DNA of 64,000 nt from Spodoptera frugiperda (taxonomy: Eukaryota > Arthropoda > Insecta > Lepidoptera > Noctuidae), in contig NC_064226.1 in assembly GCF_023101765.2 (NCBI RefSeq), positions 6,936,001 to 7,000,000 on the forward strand, written 5' to 3'. Below are positions 1 through 11,800 of the stretch, in pieces (position 1 is the stretch's first letter; every line of letters starts with the position of its first letter). The position numbers and the translations under genes were made by a program. The notes below the pieces were generated by a model that saw only the letters and a program-made list of their open reading frames with translations, was not told where the DNA came from and did not search any database.

Positions 1-162
1 GATTAATCAGTCCTTGGAACATATTTTTGTTCAGGTTAATCTGGAAGAACAATAAATAAGAAGCGATTTGTTTTAGGGATTTCGGGGTAAGTTTTATTAG
101 GACGAAATATTCCTTTCAAGGAACTATACAATCTATCCATACTAGAATCAATTTGCTGCACT

Positions 163-281
163 TACCGCCATACTCAGAGTCATTTAATGGTTACTTAATC
201 CAGTCCTTAGCAATTGTTTTCGGAACAAAATCATTACTTAGGAAAAGATTAAGTAGTAATTTCAATGTCTCTGAGTAGGTA
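163..281. mobile_element. Family M MITE, copy 1 (TA-flanked)
   Basis: A 115-bp element (165-279) lies between TA dinucleotides at 163-164 and 280-281. Its ends are imperfect inverted repeats: the left end reads ..TACTCAGAGTCATTTAAT and the right end, reversed, reads ..TACTCAGAGACATTGAAA. The interior matches the 56.0-kb fragment over the words TTAGCAATTGTTTTCGGAACA. A TA target duplication and short inverted ends fit a non-autonomous Tc1/mariner-type element. There is no coding capacity. The clearest copy is at 19.47 kb. Confidence 0.6.
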
Positions 282-283
282 CG

Positions 284-1355
284 ACCGATGGATATCCAGA
301 CTCCTCTTTGAAAAGTATGAAAACTTACAAAAAGCCACTTACTTGCTTAGGACGTATTCCGACTTTTGTACTTCCTCGCTCCCTGCAAGTGCGCACGAAA
401 TGACGTTTATCAAAACTTAAGCAAATATACCGGGCGAAAGGTTTACGAACCTTGTCCGGAGTCCCCGACATTGGAGTGCAGAACTTTAGTAGGCGTTACA
501 CAATGCAAGCTCAAGCGAAATGCAACTGTAGTCGAGCAAGTGCCCCAATTCATCGGGATTGAACTAATGTGAGAAACAGAGCGGATTTAGGTTTCACAGC
601 AAACGAGAGACGCAATTGTTTGCCTAAATCTGACAGCTGTACCTAATATCCAGCTGCCAAGTAGTTTCAACTATTTCGGAGTTCGGACCCATGCCATGGA
701 ATTGGAATATGGACTATAAATACGCTAGCTATAAGATTTAATTTGGTTTATTTTTCTTGTAACTTTAAATTAGGTTTTTGTATCACGAAGCAATCGGCAT
801 AAATGAACAAGTAGTCATCATTTTGTTAGCTTGTTAGCAACAACTAGCACGCCTACGAGTAACTGATGGCACCCAATCACCTTGCCCCAAGGATACCTAC
901 AACACCAGATTTATTTAATAATAACAGAATTACTAAAAAAGACAGTCAAAATAAATATTTTTACGATTCAAAATCACTATATAAAGAAAATTTACATTAA
1001 TCTCACATACTAGCAATATTAAAAACGCTCCCAAAATCTGTGTTAAAATAAAAATGAACATTTAAATTTAACGATGGATGTAATGGAGTGGCGTATTACG
1101 ACGTAAAGGATAATTAATTTTGAAAGAAAGTTAAGTGCTGTAAAAATTAATTGTGTTTAAGAATTAACGACACGCGTTGTTTGGGGTGGATTTTGATGGG
1201 CAGAAAAAGAACAATGGACAGTGGTGCTGTGTGTATATTTTGTATTGTTATCACAGCAATCTTAACTCTAATTATTGGTGATTACGATACTCTATCTTAA
1301 AAGCTATTTATTTATTACGATGTGAAGGCGATAGATAGTGTTTGTCATTCATTAA
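284..1355. other. Unassigned AT-rich sequence
   Basis: A 68-codon + strand frame at 366-572 has no recognisable domain, no splice context and no neighbour that would support it. I see no other gene or repeat here. Confidence 0.5.
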
Positions 1356-1705
1356 GACTGCATGGTTTGTGCGGTGGCTGGGCAAGTGACTGCCGCGCAA
1401 CGTGTAACGCGCCTTGAACAACTCTTTGTGTGATTCAGTTAATTTCCATAATTATTCAGGGTCTTTTTTTTTGAGGGGGAAAATCATCCAATGACTTCTC
1501 CCGCCTTGGGCAAGGCGAGAGGGAGTGTCAGACTCTTACTGACTAAAAACCACCCCTTCTCCTGCTTTTCGACCCGGAGCTCCGGTAAACCCGCTAGGTA
1601 GTCCGCAGCTCCGGATCAGAATTATTCAGGGTCTGGGTGTCATATGTATGTAAACTTGTACTTGTTTGTAAATGCACCCACGACACAGAAGAAAATCTTA
1701 GACAA
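1356..1705 (+). mobile_element. Family C tRNA-derived SINE interrupted by a family A insertion
   Basis: The + strand begins with a degraded tRNA-like head (GACTGCATGG, then GCGGTGGCTGG as the A-box region), followed by GCGCAACGTGTAACG and the family words CAACTCTTTGTGTGAT. After the insertion at 1465-1619 it resumes with GGGTCTGGGTGTCAT and CACCCACGACACAG, which is the body of the same family. The B-box region is decayed. The copies at 32.7 and 44.6 kb share the head on the other strand, and the 44.6-kb copy also shares part of the body. The interruption shows that this SINE is older than the family A copy inside it. Confidence 0.65.
1465..1619 (-). mobile_element. Family A SINE-like element, minus orientation, with 15-bp TSD
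   Basis: The 155-bp insert starts with a poly-T tract (a poly-A tail read on the minus strand) and ends with GTCCGCAGCTCCGG. It is flanked by exact 15-bp copies of AATTATTCAGGGTCT at 1450-1464 and 1620-1634. A tail plus a target duplication of this length is the mark of L1/RTE-type retroposition. The conserved core words are CATCCAATGACTTCTCCCGCC, CAGACTCTTACTGACTAAAA and CCGGTAAACCCGCTAGG. No tRNA, 7SL or 5S head is apparent, so the class is inferred from the tail and the TSD. Confidence 0.75.
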
Positions 1706-2172
1706 ATTTAAAATTATGTGTGTTATGATTTGATATGACTGAGAAATCAAAATAATGAGATAATTTTATTTAAACTTTTATCTTTTAACAATTTTATAAA
1801 AGACACTTAATTTAATATTAAAACGAGGTATATCTATTAAGACTATTACTCAGCTGGTATTCTATAGATGTGACGTCATCACATTGGACCATTATTGTTA
1901 TGTACTCACAAACTCATTTGTCTGTGTCAACAGAGTACCAGTAAGCACTTTGAACGTAATATAATTTCTGATAATATTAATAATTGAGTACATTAAAGTA
2001 TTATTCAATTAAGTTATAGTATGATAATGTTTAATTATCAACATTTGCTTTATTTTTTTTCAGATCAAATCCCAACTATACGGTACCTCGTCCCTTAGGT
2101 ATATGGCTATAGCTGGTTTGGTTTGAAGTGAATGGTGAAAAAATACAAAGTCTACAATGTTTTATTAATGAG
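1706..2172. other. Unassigned AT-rich sequence
   Basis: This stretch holds one perfect CRE-type palindrome TGACGTCA at 1871-1878 and nothing else that I can assign. Confidence 0.5.
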
Positions 2173-2338
2173 ATTTTTTATGGTATAAGCTAGTAAATGA
2201 GTAGATGGATCACCGGGTGGTAAGCAATCGTCGCCGCCCATGGACACCTAAAACACCAGAGGTTAGGAATTTAAGGGTTGTTGGGGAATCGGGGATTGGG
2301 AAGGGAAACACGACACACAACGCAAGCGTTGTTTCAAT
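2173..2338 (+). mobile_element. Family B interspersed repeat, partial
   Basis: It starts with a T run and TATGGTATAAGC, then GGTAAGCAATCG, CCGCCCATGGACACC, AACACCAGAGG and GGGTTGTTGGGGAATCGGGG, and stops inside the hairpin ACAACGC-AA-GCGTTGT. The last third of the family (the GGCCGTGGTATCAC..GGCTCTCCCACA part) is missing. The T run at this end suggests a minus-strand retroposed element with a poly-A tail. The short frames on both strands here are by-products of the repeat. Confidence 0.7.
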
Positions 2339-3682
2339 TGATTTGTATAACAGACATAAAATACTGAAAAAAGAAGACTGTAGTTGGACTGTCTTTAAAG
2401 CCTCCAGAAAAGCGTCGAGATTATTGTAAACCCGGTATATACCTATATAAAGCCCCAAAGTCACGGATTGTTACTGATGATTAAGACACACAATATCCCA
2501 TATTAAAAACAATAATATCACTTATCAAGCACGCATGTTGAGAATTCCAAAACGTGCCAAAAAGCCAAAGAGATCGCATCCATCGGTTCACACCCATGTC
2601 CGCTATTGCGCTTGACAATATTTTATACAGCTGCGAAAATTGCAACCGCTCTCCAAGTTTAACAATTTACACGCTCGTGCAGTCGCCGCTTGCATATTGC
2701 TTCAGTAAAGCTGCGGCATATTGTATACGTGCGTCTCAATACTATTGCGTCTTTCTTTGAATTGGATTCTCAAATTTCTGGAGATTTTTGAGTATGTGGT
2801 AATCTGACCTAGATACAGACAGTGTTTGATATTGAGACTAGTAAAGAGAGTAAGATATTACATTTCATGTTTGTTACAATTGTTGATATCAGGCAATATA
2901 GCTAGATCTAATAAAAAATATAATTATCATGATTTAAGTGTTGAACAATAGAATGATGTCAATCACATAATAATATGAATCATCATAGACAAAAATCCAA
3001 TAAAATTACGACCTCTTTAGACTGCGTGCAACTCGTGCAAACTCCTAAAAGGACAGCCGTCTCTCTGGTGTTTCAAGTGTTTGAAGAAAGTGGCGGCGAC
3101 GATTACTTATCATCAGCAATCGTCGAAGATTTTTTTAATAGTATAAGCCGGTAAACTGTCTGTGGTTTACCTACATACTACCTTGCTTATACCATTGAAA
3201 AATCGTGTTCAAAACTTTGCCAAGAACATGTCATTAAGACAAAACCTTAACGCGAAAGCAAGCGCAAATACCGCGATAATAATTTATTATAGTACCTACG
3301 TACAATCTCACAATGCAAGCATCAGGTGTTCATACAAAAAGCACCATTGCAGAGTAATGTCATGTAATGATCATTAGCGACTATCAATCAAAGAGACTAC
3401 AGTGGGACTCCAATGAACTAGTGACCCGAATCACTTGTCATTACACACTGCACAATGCACGTATCTACCAACTTCAGTTTGCACACAATATGCAGTCAAA
3501 ACATGCCTTTACTACCATCTTGCTTTCACACTCCGATTCTGGACCTAATTGTCACAGTTATAAGAACTATGATTTTCGCACTTAAAAACGATCTTTTCAG
3601 GTTTACAACGATTAAACCAAAACAAATACGAAGTCATTAGGATTTCGCATGAATTTGTAAATTAAATTGTACCTATATATAA
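2339..3682. other. Unassigned sequence with a small family B tail scrap
   Basis: A short piece at about 3129-3158 (T run, then AGTATAAGCCGGTAAAC) is the tail end of family B without its body. Several frames of 61-72 codons occur but overlap one another and have no recognisable domain. Confidence 0.45.
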
Positions 3683-3911
3683 GTGTCGGAGAGCCATGCT
3701 TGGGCATGAATGGGTCGGAGTGATACCACGGCCTCATATAAAACCGACGTGAAACAACGCTTGCGTTGTGTGAGTGAGGTTACCGGAAACCCAATCACCC
3801 AATTCCTGATTCCCCAACAACCCTTCAATTCTTAACCCCTAAAAGGCCGGCAACGCACTTAGTGTACCATCAGGTGATTCATTTCGTTTACGCCAGTTAT
3901 ACTATAAAAAA
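3683..3911 (-). mobile_element. Family B interspersed repeat, nearly full length, minus
   Basis: Read on the minus strand, this copy carries the family B words in order from the T-run end (TATAGTATAAC) to GGCTCTCC at 3683. It retains the central ACAACGC..GCGTTGT hairpin and the GGCCGTGGTATCACTCC block. At about 229 bp it is, with the 5.5-kb copy, one of the two longest copies in the window and a good reference for the family. Confidence 0.75.
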
Positions 3912-4789
3912 GCATTTATCTTCTACGTTTTTCTATTAGTCTAAAACTACTAAAACTTTCTTGTCGAATTTATATTCAAACAATACAATAACAAACGACT
4001 TGTTTCCAACTTGTTACGATAAACGTAGGTGATACTGATCATTCCGCCGCTGAAAATCTTTAATCCCATCACGTATTTTACTACGTGACTGACAAAAGGA
4101 TAGTCTGCCGTTTGGGGCAACTTACCCTCCTATTGCGGAAAATCCACATGCTTAACATGGTAGCAAATTATATAAATAATATTTCATCCTTCGCCTCAAG
4201 GGATGGACCTATTTCTTCAAGAGATTTTGGTCTGTCAACATTTTATGCATTTTTATGGAATCCGTTTCATTGAGAGAATTAAAGTACTTGTAGCTTATCG
4301 ACAAACGTTGTTTTAATAAAAAATACGTAATTATATGATGTTCCCTTAGAGTAAAGAAAGAACAAAAGCCATGAATGTGTCCCTATGACACTATATAGAC
4401 AAACGAGTAATAAACAAGATTTCAAACAATCTAGTTTAACAACTCTGAAGCCAAACTTTGAATCCGAACTTAGCATATCGAGTTATCGAAACGGGTGTCA
4501 AACCAGTGACGTAGAAACGATGTCAAATGAGATATTCACTAACGTGTACGACAGGAAATATGTTTACCTATAAGTATACGTTTATTGGAATTGAAAATTC
4601 GAGTAGGTTTCGTGAGAGCGATAGTTTTGTGGTTACACCGATCGTAAGTAGGACGCCTTGAACTTGTATGTGCGGTTATTGTAAAGGAGAGAACCACAAT
4701 TTAATTCTGCTTTTTAAAATGAACATTGAACATTTTGGTATTAAACTATTATAATTAATTTATCTACATTTACCGAAGCTACCTACCTA
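3912..4789. other. Unassigned AT-rich sequence
   Basis: Only overlapping frames of about 60 codons on both strands are present. No exon, RNA gene or repeat was recognised. Confidence 0.45.
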
Positions 4790-4880
4790 GCCGGAGCAGT
4801 GGACTACCTAGCGGCTTTACCGGAGCTCCGATTCGAAAAACAGGAGCAGGAACGGGGTAGATTTTAGTCAGTGACACTCC
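4790..4880 (+). mobile_element. Family A fragment, plus orientation
   Basis: The words CCGGAGC, GGACTACCTAGCGG, TTTACCGGAGCTCCG, AGGAGCAGGAACGGG and TTTTAGTCAGTGACACTCC follow in the order opposite to the 1.5-kb copy. The poly-A end is lost, leaving about 90 bp. Confidence 0.65.
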
Positions 4881-5543
4881 TACTTGTTTACTAAAACAAC
4901 CTATCTACAATTTAAGGGCAGTTATTGGGTAAATAATTAATAGTAACTAAGTAAGTAATAGTAACTACAAAAACTATAACAAACTCGAATGTAGAATAGA
5001 AATTGGTAACTATATTTTTATAGCATTGCAAACATAGATATTGTGTAATATGTATTGTATTTTAACTTACACTACAACTAATATCCTTAAATAGTTAAGG
5101 GTTTTAATTAAAGAAGACTATAACTTACTGTAACTTAGTACCTAGACTAGACTATAACTTAACTACCGATATCAAATTAGTTTCTATAATATCTTCATAA
5201 CAAACAAACATACCCTTATGTAACAAGCAGTTATGCTCTTACACAATAACATAAACAACCTAATAATACAATCGATTATTATGTAAGATGTGTTACAACT
5301 ACTACAACCTTGAATATGAAATAATTTAATTGTTTAGGATTCGTATTTATTGGCTACACGTGTAAGACTAGGATAAAGCATTGAATTCTAATAATCTCAA
5401 CTGTTCTGGTTTGAGTGAACACAAGCGTAAATAAATGCAAATACAAGATTTTAGTTCGAAGTTTTAGATCTAGATCTATATTTAAGAATCTTCTGAATAT
5501 TTTTATTAGTGGTATTATGATGTAGTCTAGAATTTGGGATGTC
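4881..5543. other. Unassigned AT-rich sequence
   Basis: No gene or repeat family was recognised. The stretch is rich in short 'taactata'-like words. Confidence 0.45.
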
Positions 5544-5812
5544 ATTTTTTATGTGGATTAGGCTGATAATCTGATGGTAAACAATCGGCGCCGCCAATGG
5601 ACACCCGAAACACCAGAGGCATTACTAAGACTTTGATGATTGTTGGGGATTTTTATATCGAAGAGATTTGGGGAGGGAGCTAATTGAGCCTCCGATAACC
5701 TTACTCACATGACGAAATACAACGTAACTTTGTTTCACATCAGTTTTCTGTGAGGCCGTGGTATCACTCCGGTTGAGCCGGCCCATTCGTGCAGAAGCTT
5801 GGCTCTCCCACA
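5544..5812 (+). mobile_element. Family B interspersed repeat, near full length
   Basis: It opens with a T run and TATGTGGATTAGG, then CTGATGGTAAACAATCG, CCGCCAATGGACACCCG and CCTCCGATAACC. It continues with a degraded central hairpin and ends with GGCCGTGGTATCACTCCGG and TTGGCTCTCCCACA. The 62-codon minus frame inside it is a shadow of the repeat. Confidence 0.7.
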
Positions 5813-6844
5813 TTTAAAATATTTGAGAGAATACCTGATCTACCTATTAGAAACAAAGATGTCCAAATGAGCTACCTGCAATTTTTGTCAGGTTGCCTAT
5901 CCACAATAGCTTATAACAATGAAACTAATAGCTAAATTGGTTTTATTATAAGAAAACCTACCTCAATTCCTATAAAGATTACCAGGCCTATGACGTCAAC
6001 GTTGTGTTATGTATTAAAATTAAGCCACTAAATACCAAAAAATAAGAGTTATACCACCGAGGGACCGGTTTATCAGACTTAACACAGCACATTTAAAATA
6101 TCAGTTGTGTACATAAAACCCGACGAGACGAGACAATTGTTTTTGCGACGAGAGACAGACTCAAACAAACATAATAGTATTTATTTTTCACAGAAATAAT
6201 ATACAAACGAGGCGACGTTTTTTGTCTTCCACCGCTAATCCGAGTTTGCACGTACCTACGTTATTAGCATGCGGAGAAACAAATCCAATCTACAAACGCG
6301 TGGTGGTAACAAGACGCGAGGACTTTCCGGAACTCGGCACGTATACGCGAAACGAGAGCATGTGAACAAATACAAAACTTTATAATGCTACACTATACAA
6401 CCTTATCCCTGTGCACTAAAGTTTAAATTCCATTGTTGCAAGTATATAATAAATAAAGTGCAAATAGGAGGTGTTTCTGTTCAGCTAGGAGTATTTCTAT
6501 TCTCTACAGACATGAATCACTTGCGCGAAGTAATGCAAGCTCGATGCCATTGTCGTATATTTTCAATATATAATAATATAATGTTTGTTGACATTTTTGG
6601 AAAATTTTAGCTTAGGTATAACTACAAAATTCAATTGTAGGAAAAGTTATGCTAACCTGTCCTATTGTAAAGAATGATAAATAATAACTTCTTTTAGATG
6701 ACTTCAGTTTATATAAGGGGAAAATTTCTAAAAGGATAAAATATTTATCTTCTCTCCAAATTATGTCTTTTGGTAATATTGTCATTTTCGACTCAAATAG
6801 AAGATATAGTTAATGTGTATTTAGATTTTTTACAGGTTTGTACC
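5813..6844. other. Unassigned sequence
   Basis: It contains a TGACGTCA palindrome at 5991-5998 and a slightly GC-richer patch at 6120-6360. No gene evidence was seen. Confidence 0.45.
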
Positions 6845-7665
6845 CCTTGATTACTTATTAAGCATGATAAAGTTTTAATTCATATTTAATTGGATTGGTA
6901 AATATTAAACATCATTGAGAAAACGTATTTCATATAATCAAACCAAAAATCCCCTATTATTTACCAGAAAAAAAAACACAGGTTGAGTAAGTACTACATA
7001 CAAAACACATTAACCAATCTCATTATTAATTCTGTCCAATAAGATGTAAATACATTTTCATGATGACATTGAAACATATTTCTTGCTGAAATTAATTTCA
7101 AAATTAAAATCTTTCAGGACTTTCGTTTCGAAGTCATATTATCATTAAAACGTAATATCTAAACCACGTCTTCAAACCAGTGCAATAATATGAACAACCT
7201 GTAGAACATTTTTTTCCATTAAAGGCAACAGACATACTGTTTTATAGGAATAGCGCCACCTTGATTACAGATTATTAAACATGATAAAGTTTTAATCTAA
7301 TTATATTTAATTGGATTGGTAAATATTAATTGTTTTTGAGAAAACCATCAAACGTCAATTTTATTTACCAGAAAAATAGACAGGTTGAGTAAGCACTACA
7401 TACAAAACGAAATTAACCAATCTTATTTATTAATGATTCTGTCAAAGCGTAACATGAACTCAAATTCATGATTCCATTGAAACATATGGCTTACTGATAT
7501 TAATTTCAAAAGTAAAACAGAACTTATTGCAAATTGTTCATTAAAACATAATATCCAAAACCACAACTCCAAACCAGTGCAATAATATGAACAACCTGTA
7601 GAACATTTTTTTTCCATTAAAGGCAACAGACATACCGTTTTTCGAAAAGCTCCACCTTTTACATA
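6845..7665. repeat. Tandem duplication of a 414-bp unit (two copies)
   Basis: Copy 1 (6845-7258) and copy 2 (7259-about 7665) both start CCTTGATTAC. They share AATTGGATTGGTAAATATTAA, CAGGTTGAGTAAG, CCAGTGCAATAATATGAAC and CCATTAAAGGCAACAGACATAC in the same order, with a period of 414 bp. Many substitutions and small indels separate them, so the duplication is not recent. The 67-codon minus frame inside copy 2 is not conserved in copy 1, which argues against a coding role. Confidence 0.85.
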
Positions 7666-8741
7666 TTTTCTAAACTACGCAAACAACGCAAGGCGAGGAA
7701 AATTTTAACAAAAATATGATGTATCACTACTGGGTCATTCAGATTCGAAACGCTATCTATTGGAGAGTACCGTCAACGTCAATCATATTATACACTAACG
7801 CCATCTGCAGGGAAACTGAGGAAACTGAAACAGTTGGACTACGACATTGCTACACTTTTTCGTAGCCGCGTGGCGCTACGTACATTCGTAGTAAGCTACG
7901 AAAGCGTAGCGCGACCTACTCGAAAGTGTGTTGGTTCTACGACAATGAACAGAGATGGCGTAACGTGGCGAAATTGGTTCAAAGTGAGAAACCAACGTTT
8001 ATTTTGTAGTAAAGCGTTGTGATCTAATGATGGTACAGTTCGCAACTGGATTACACTAGATGGCGCTTTAAGTTTTAGGAATTAAAATAGAGTCCTGAAA
8101 ACAAGGAAAGTTTCACACTATTTAAAACTCGAAGGAGTGGTTGCTTTAGTCCATTGCCACATACCGCTGAAAATACCAATCTCAGATTTTTTTTAGTAAT
8201 TGTTATTAGTCATAGTCCTTTTAAATTATGCAGTTTCTATTTAGTTTTTTTTTCTAATACTACACAATGCACATCTCTAATCATTATTTTTTAACCTTTA
8301 TTTATTTTGATATTCCACCGCAAACCCCATCGTACCTTAATCGAAAGTGTTAGAGTACTTTAAAGAAACTTATCATCCTGGTTTCATTCGCGTAAAATGA
8401 CCAACATAATTTCAATACAATTTAAAAATAAACGTAAAGCAATAAAGGGACCGGCTAAATGTAGAAAGTATTCGCTTTTCCTGTACATTTCAATGAGACG
8501 TTTGTAAATTTAATAATGCAATCATAAGCCGGATTTGTTGGCGCGACTCGAATGCATTATGACCACTGAGACTGGGACGCCGTATTTTCTTACTATTTAT
8601 GTGTTTTTGAAAATGAAAGACATTTTAAACTGTTCGTTTTATGTTTGTTTAATGAAAATTTTGCAAGAATATAAGATTAATATATTGGCACTACACCTAT
8701 CTCCAAATTGTTATCACATAACTACAAATTGTTATTATACC
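7666..8741. other. Unassigned sequence with a CTACG-type foldback
   Basis: Apart from the foldback listed at 7851-7931, this stretch holds three GATGGCG-type words (7799, 7953 and 8058). The frame at 7834-8022 lies across the foldback and is not credible as protein. Confidence 0.45.
7851..7931. repeat. Imperfect inverted repeat built of CTACG/CGTAG words
   Basis: The left arm (acactttttcgtag..GCGCTACG..TTCGTAG) pairs with the right arm (CTACGAA..CGTAGCGC..CTA..GAAAGTGT), giving an interrupted foldback of about 40 bp per arm. The same pentamer builds the 26.05-kb palindrome and the 48.37-kb triplet, suggesting a family of palindromic elements (MITE-like) in this genome. There is no coding capacity. 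Confidence 0.6.
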
Positions 8742-8896
8742 TTTTTTTAAGGGGTGAAATCATCCAATAACTTCCCCCACCTTGGGAGAGGAAGGGAGGC
8801 AGTCTCAGATTCTTACTGACTAAAAACCATCCTGTTCCTACTCCTGCTTTTCGAGCCGGAGCCCCGGTAAACCCGCTAGGTAGTCCGCAGCTCCGG
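8742..8896 (-). mobile_element. Family A SINE-like element, minus
   Basis: It runs from a T run at the left, through AAATCATCCAATAACTTC, CAGATTCTTACTGACTAAAA and TTTTCGAGCCGGAGCCCC, to CGGTAAACCCGCTAGGTAG and GCAGCTCCGG. It is about 155 bp, the same span as the 1.5-kb copy. No clean target duplication was seen. Confidence 0.75.
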
Positions 8897-11800
8897 CTTT
8901 CATAAAAGGTTTTTATTTCACAGACTGAAGGATATAAGCTAATTAAAGTGAGGATATAATAATATGATGAGAATAAACAATATCACATTTTTGAGTTTTC
9001 ATTAAAACTCATACAATATTTAATACAACAGTTTGATACAACTAGTGGCTGTTTATTCGATAGTCATTGAAGAACTTTTTAAACCTTAATTTAAAACCAT
9101 AGAAGTTGACAAAGCATTACAGCACACAGTTTCACAGCTTAGCTATTACATCCTCGCAACATAGCACATACTTGGCGAACAAGTGAATAAATAAAATAAA
9201 AACATTTTTAAAAATAGTAAAGAAAATCAATTTATTAAAATATCGATGGTAGCTTCTAGAAATAATTATTGAAATGTGTAAGTAATGCAAAGAACTGGCC
9301 GGTAATAAAATAAAGGAACTTACTGAGACGCCCGATAAGGTCCTCACAGTTCAAGATAAAGGAAAGTATTAAAATTCTCAATGCATTCGACCAAATGAAC
9401 CAAGTTTTTACAGATGTTTGCGCAAGACATCCATTGAGTCGATGTTTTTTAAAATATTTTATGATAATTTAGATAGTATGTCTTCAGAATTCGTTATTTT
9501 ATTTAGTTCTAACTTATTTATGCTTTATTTAAATGCTTAAAGTAAAACAATATGTTTAGACTCATCAGTAATGATGTCAAGTAATATCTACATTAGAATA
9601 GTTTATGTAAATAACCCTTCCTTCTGGCGCAGTCGGGTAAAAAATACTACATCCATAAACGTAACCTAAGTTTCGAAAGTACATAGCATATTTTTTTAAA
9701 AGTACAGGTTGACAAACCACCATACGGTCAACCTGATCATAAGCTTTTGGCTCTGCCCATATATACAGCACCATGATTTAGCTAATCTAAAAATATTTCC
9801 ATAACGAATCGACTCCACCCCACTCCTGTTACAGCTCACAATGGAAAACAAGAGCACCTATTGAACTTTCTAGTGATTAGGTTTGTGTTTTATTTTTACT
9901 CGCAACTTTCAACGTGGACTACTGAGAACTAATTTAATTATAATGTTAATACAAATAGTGAGCTCTTGTACTATTTTACACCTCTGTACGTTTTTTTTTT
10001 ACATTTAATGTGACTTGGGTCTTCGCTTGATTAATTTATCTGAATAGTTTTGATGACACATTTTGGTGTGCAAACTTTAGATTGATTATAGAGCTAATAT
10101 TAATTTAATGTTATAAGTAAAAAAAATATTGTTATAGTCACTCATCTCATTAACGAACGATATTAAAATATTCGTCATGTTTTGTTCGCACACAACTTTT
10201 AGAAACGGTTATTACATTATTCACAATATAATAATCATAAAAGCCTTTATAAACAGTCGTTATAGCTACATATCTTAACTTTTGTTTTTAAACTTAACAA
10301 TTTGTATAATTGTCCATGATTGTTAGCTAATGTAACTTATAAATTAATTTAGTGTTACACTACTACACTACTTAGGTATAACTAAATAGTGATATACTTA
10401 CTTTTAAAATTAGAAACAGAATAAACCAGTCTGAAAAAAGTTATCACACACGATATGTACGTATACATAGATATAATATTATCATTTCGCCATGAACAAA
10501 TCCTTTTTTATACGAAGCTTCCATTTAAAACTGCAAAACCTTTTCCTCGTGCCAAGAACAAATTATTGTTTATACCTTTGAATGTAACTAAATAAAAATA
10601 AAAAAATGCCAGCAAAATTCCGGCCGTAATAAATCCGAGCCCGCCTCAAACGAAGTAGCTTAATAATTTCATCTTATAAAATACTTTTTCGTTTCTCTTG
10701 GTACTAGGGTACCATAGAAAATGCGGTACTGCATTGAAGTGAGCTGCATAGCTGTTGTAATGTTCAACTTAATAACATCTAGGTAGTGAACGTCGCAGCA
10801 ATTATTGCTACATCCCAAACGTCTTTAGAGATGTACCTCTAACATGTCGTTCTAAATATCGATTTTCTTTTTTGGACTTAAGTCTTATTTATTTTTAGAT
10901 GAGTTGCTTTGTTAAAGACCTTTTTCCACTTCATTTGGTTATGAGATAAAGCGGTTAAATTCTGTCCTCAGGCATATGTTTTGATTTAGAAATTTTGTAG
11001 CGGTACGCTTTTGTGCCGATTAGTTGGTTAATTTTACAAACAATTTATTACAGTTATAATTAAATACTCAGTAACGTTTACTATATTTAGAAATTATTAT
11101 GAACAATTGTACGAAATACCTAAGTTAAGCTGTAAAATCTAGTATGGATTTTATGAAAAGATTATAATAAAACACGTTTTTGTAATAAATCCACTTAAAT
11201 TTAACGAAATACGAACTCATTTCCAACACATTTGGCACGCTAATTCCGCGATCAAACATACATTTACAATCCGAACCAAATCTTCCTAACAAGTTTACTC
11301 ATTACCCGAACGTTAACCCAAACAAAAACAAACGTAGTTATAACACTGCAAATCACTTCGTTGCACTAACTTTCGCGTTGGATTTAGCGAACAAAATTTA
11401 CTATAACTGACTTATCGATAATCGCTTCGGGGTATGGCGCAGCACTGTCTCCCAGTGACTTATGTTCGCCTAGTGTTAATTTCACGACGTCGTCTGACAA
11501 ATTCACTCGAGGCGTTGCGCGCACTCTCACACCTTTTTAATGGCCCTCCAGACCCACCCCTAGATCCACCAAAGGCTTTCTTTCTAGAGAATTAGTTCAT
11601 AATAGCTGCAGCACGGTAGTTAAGTTTACTTCGCTGAGTTGTTAAGGCTCTCTTATTATCTCGTTATTGTAATCTGCTTATTTCTTCCTGCTCATTGCTG
11701 GCTGTTTCTTTTTTATTAAGATTGTATAAACCTAATTATACTTGCTTTCCATTTAGATGACAACATCGTTCAGTTACTGCATTAACATTGCTTCTCATGC

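Noticed and set aside
2210..2464. 84-codon minus frame and its 74-codon + counterpart
   Set aside because: Both are produced by the family B repeat and are not conserved in its other copies.
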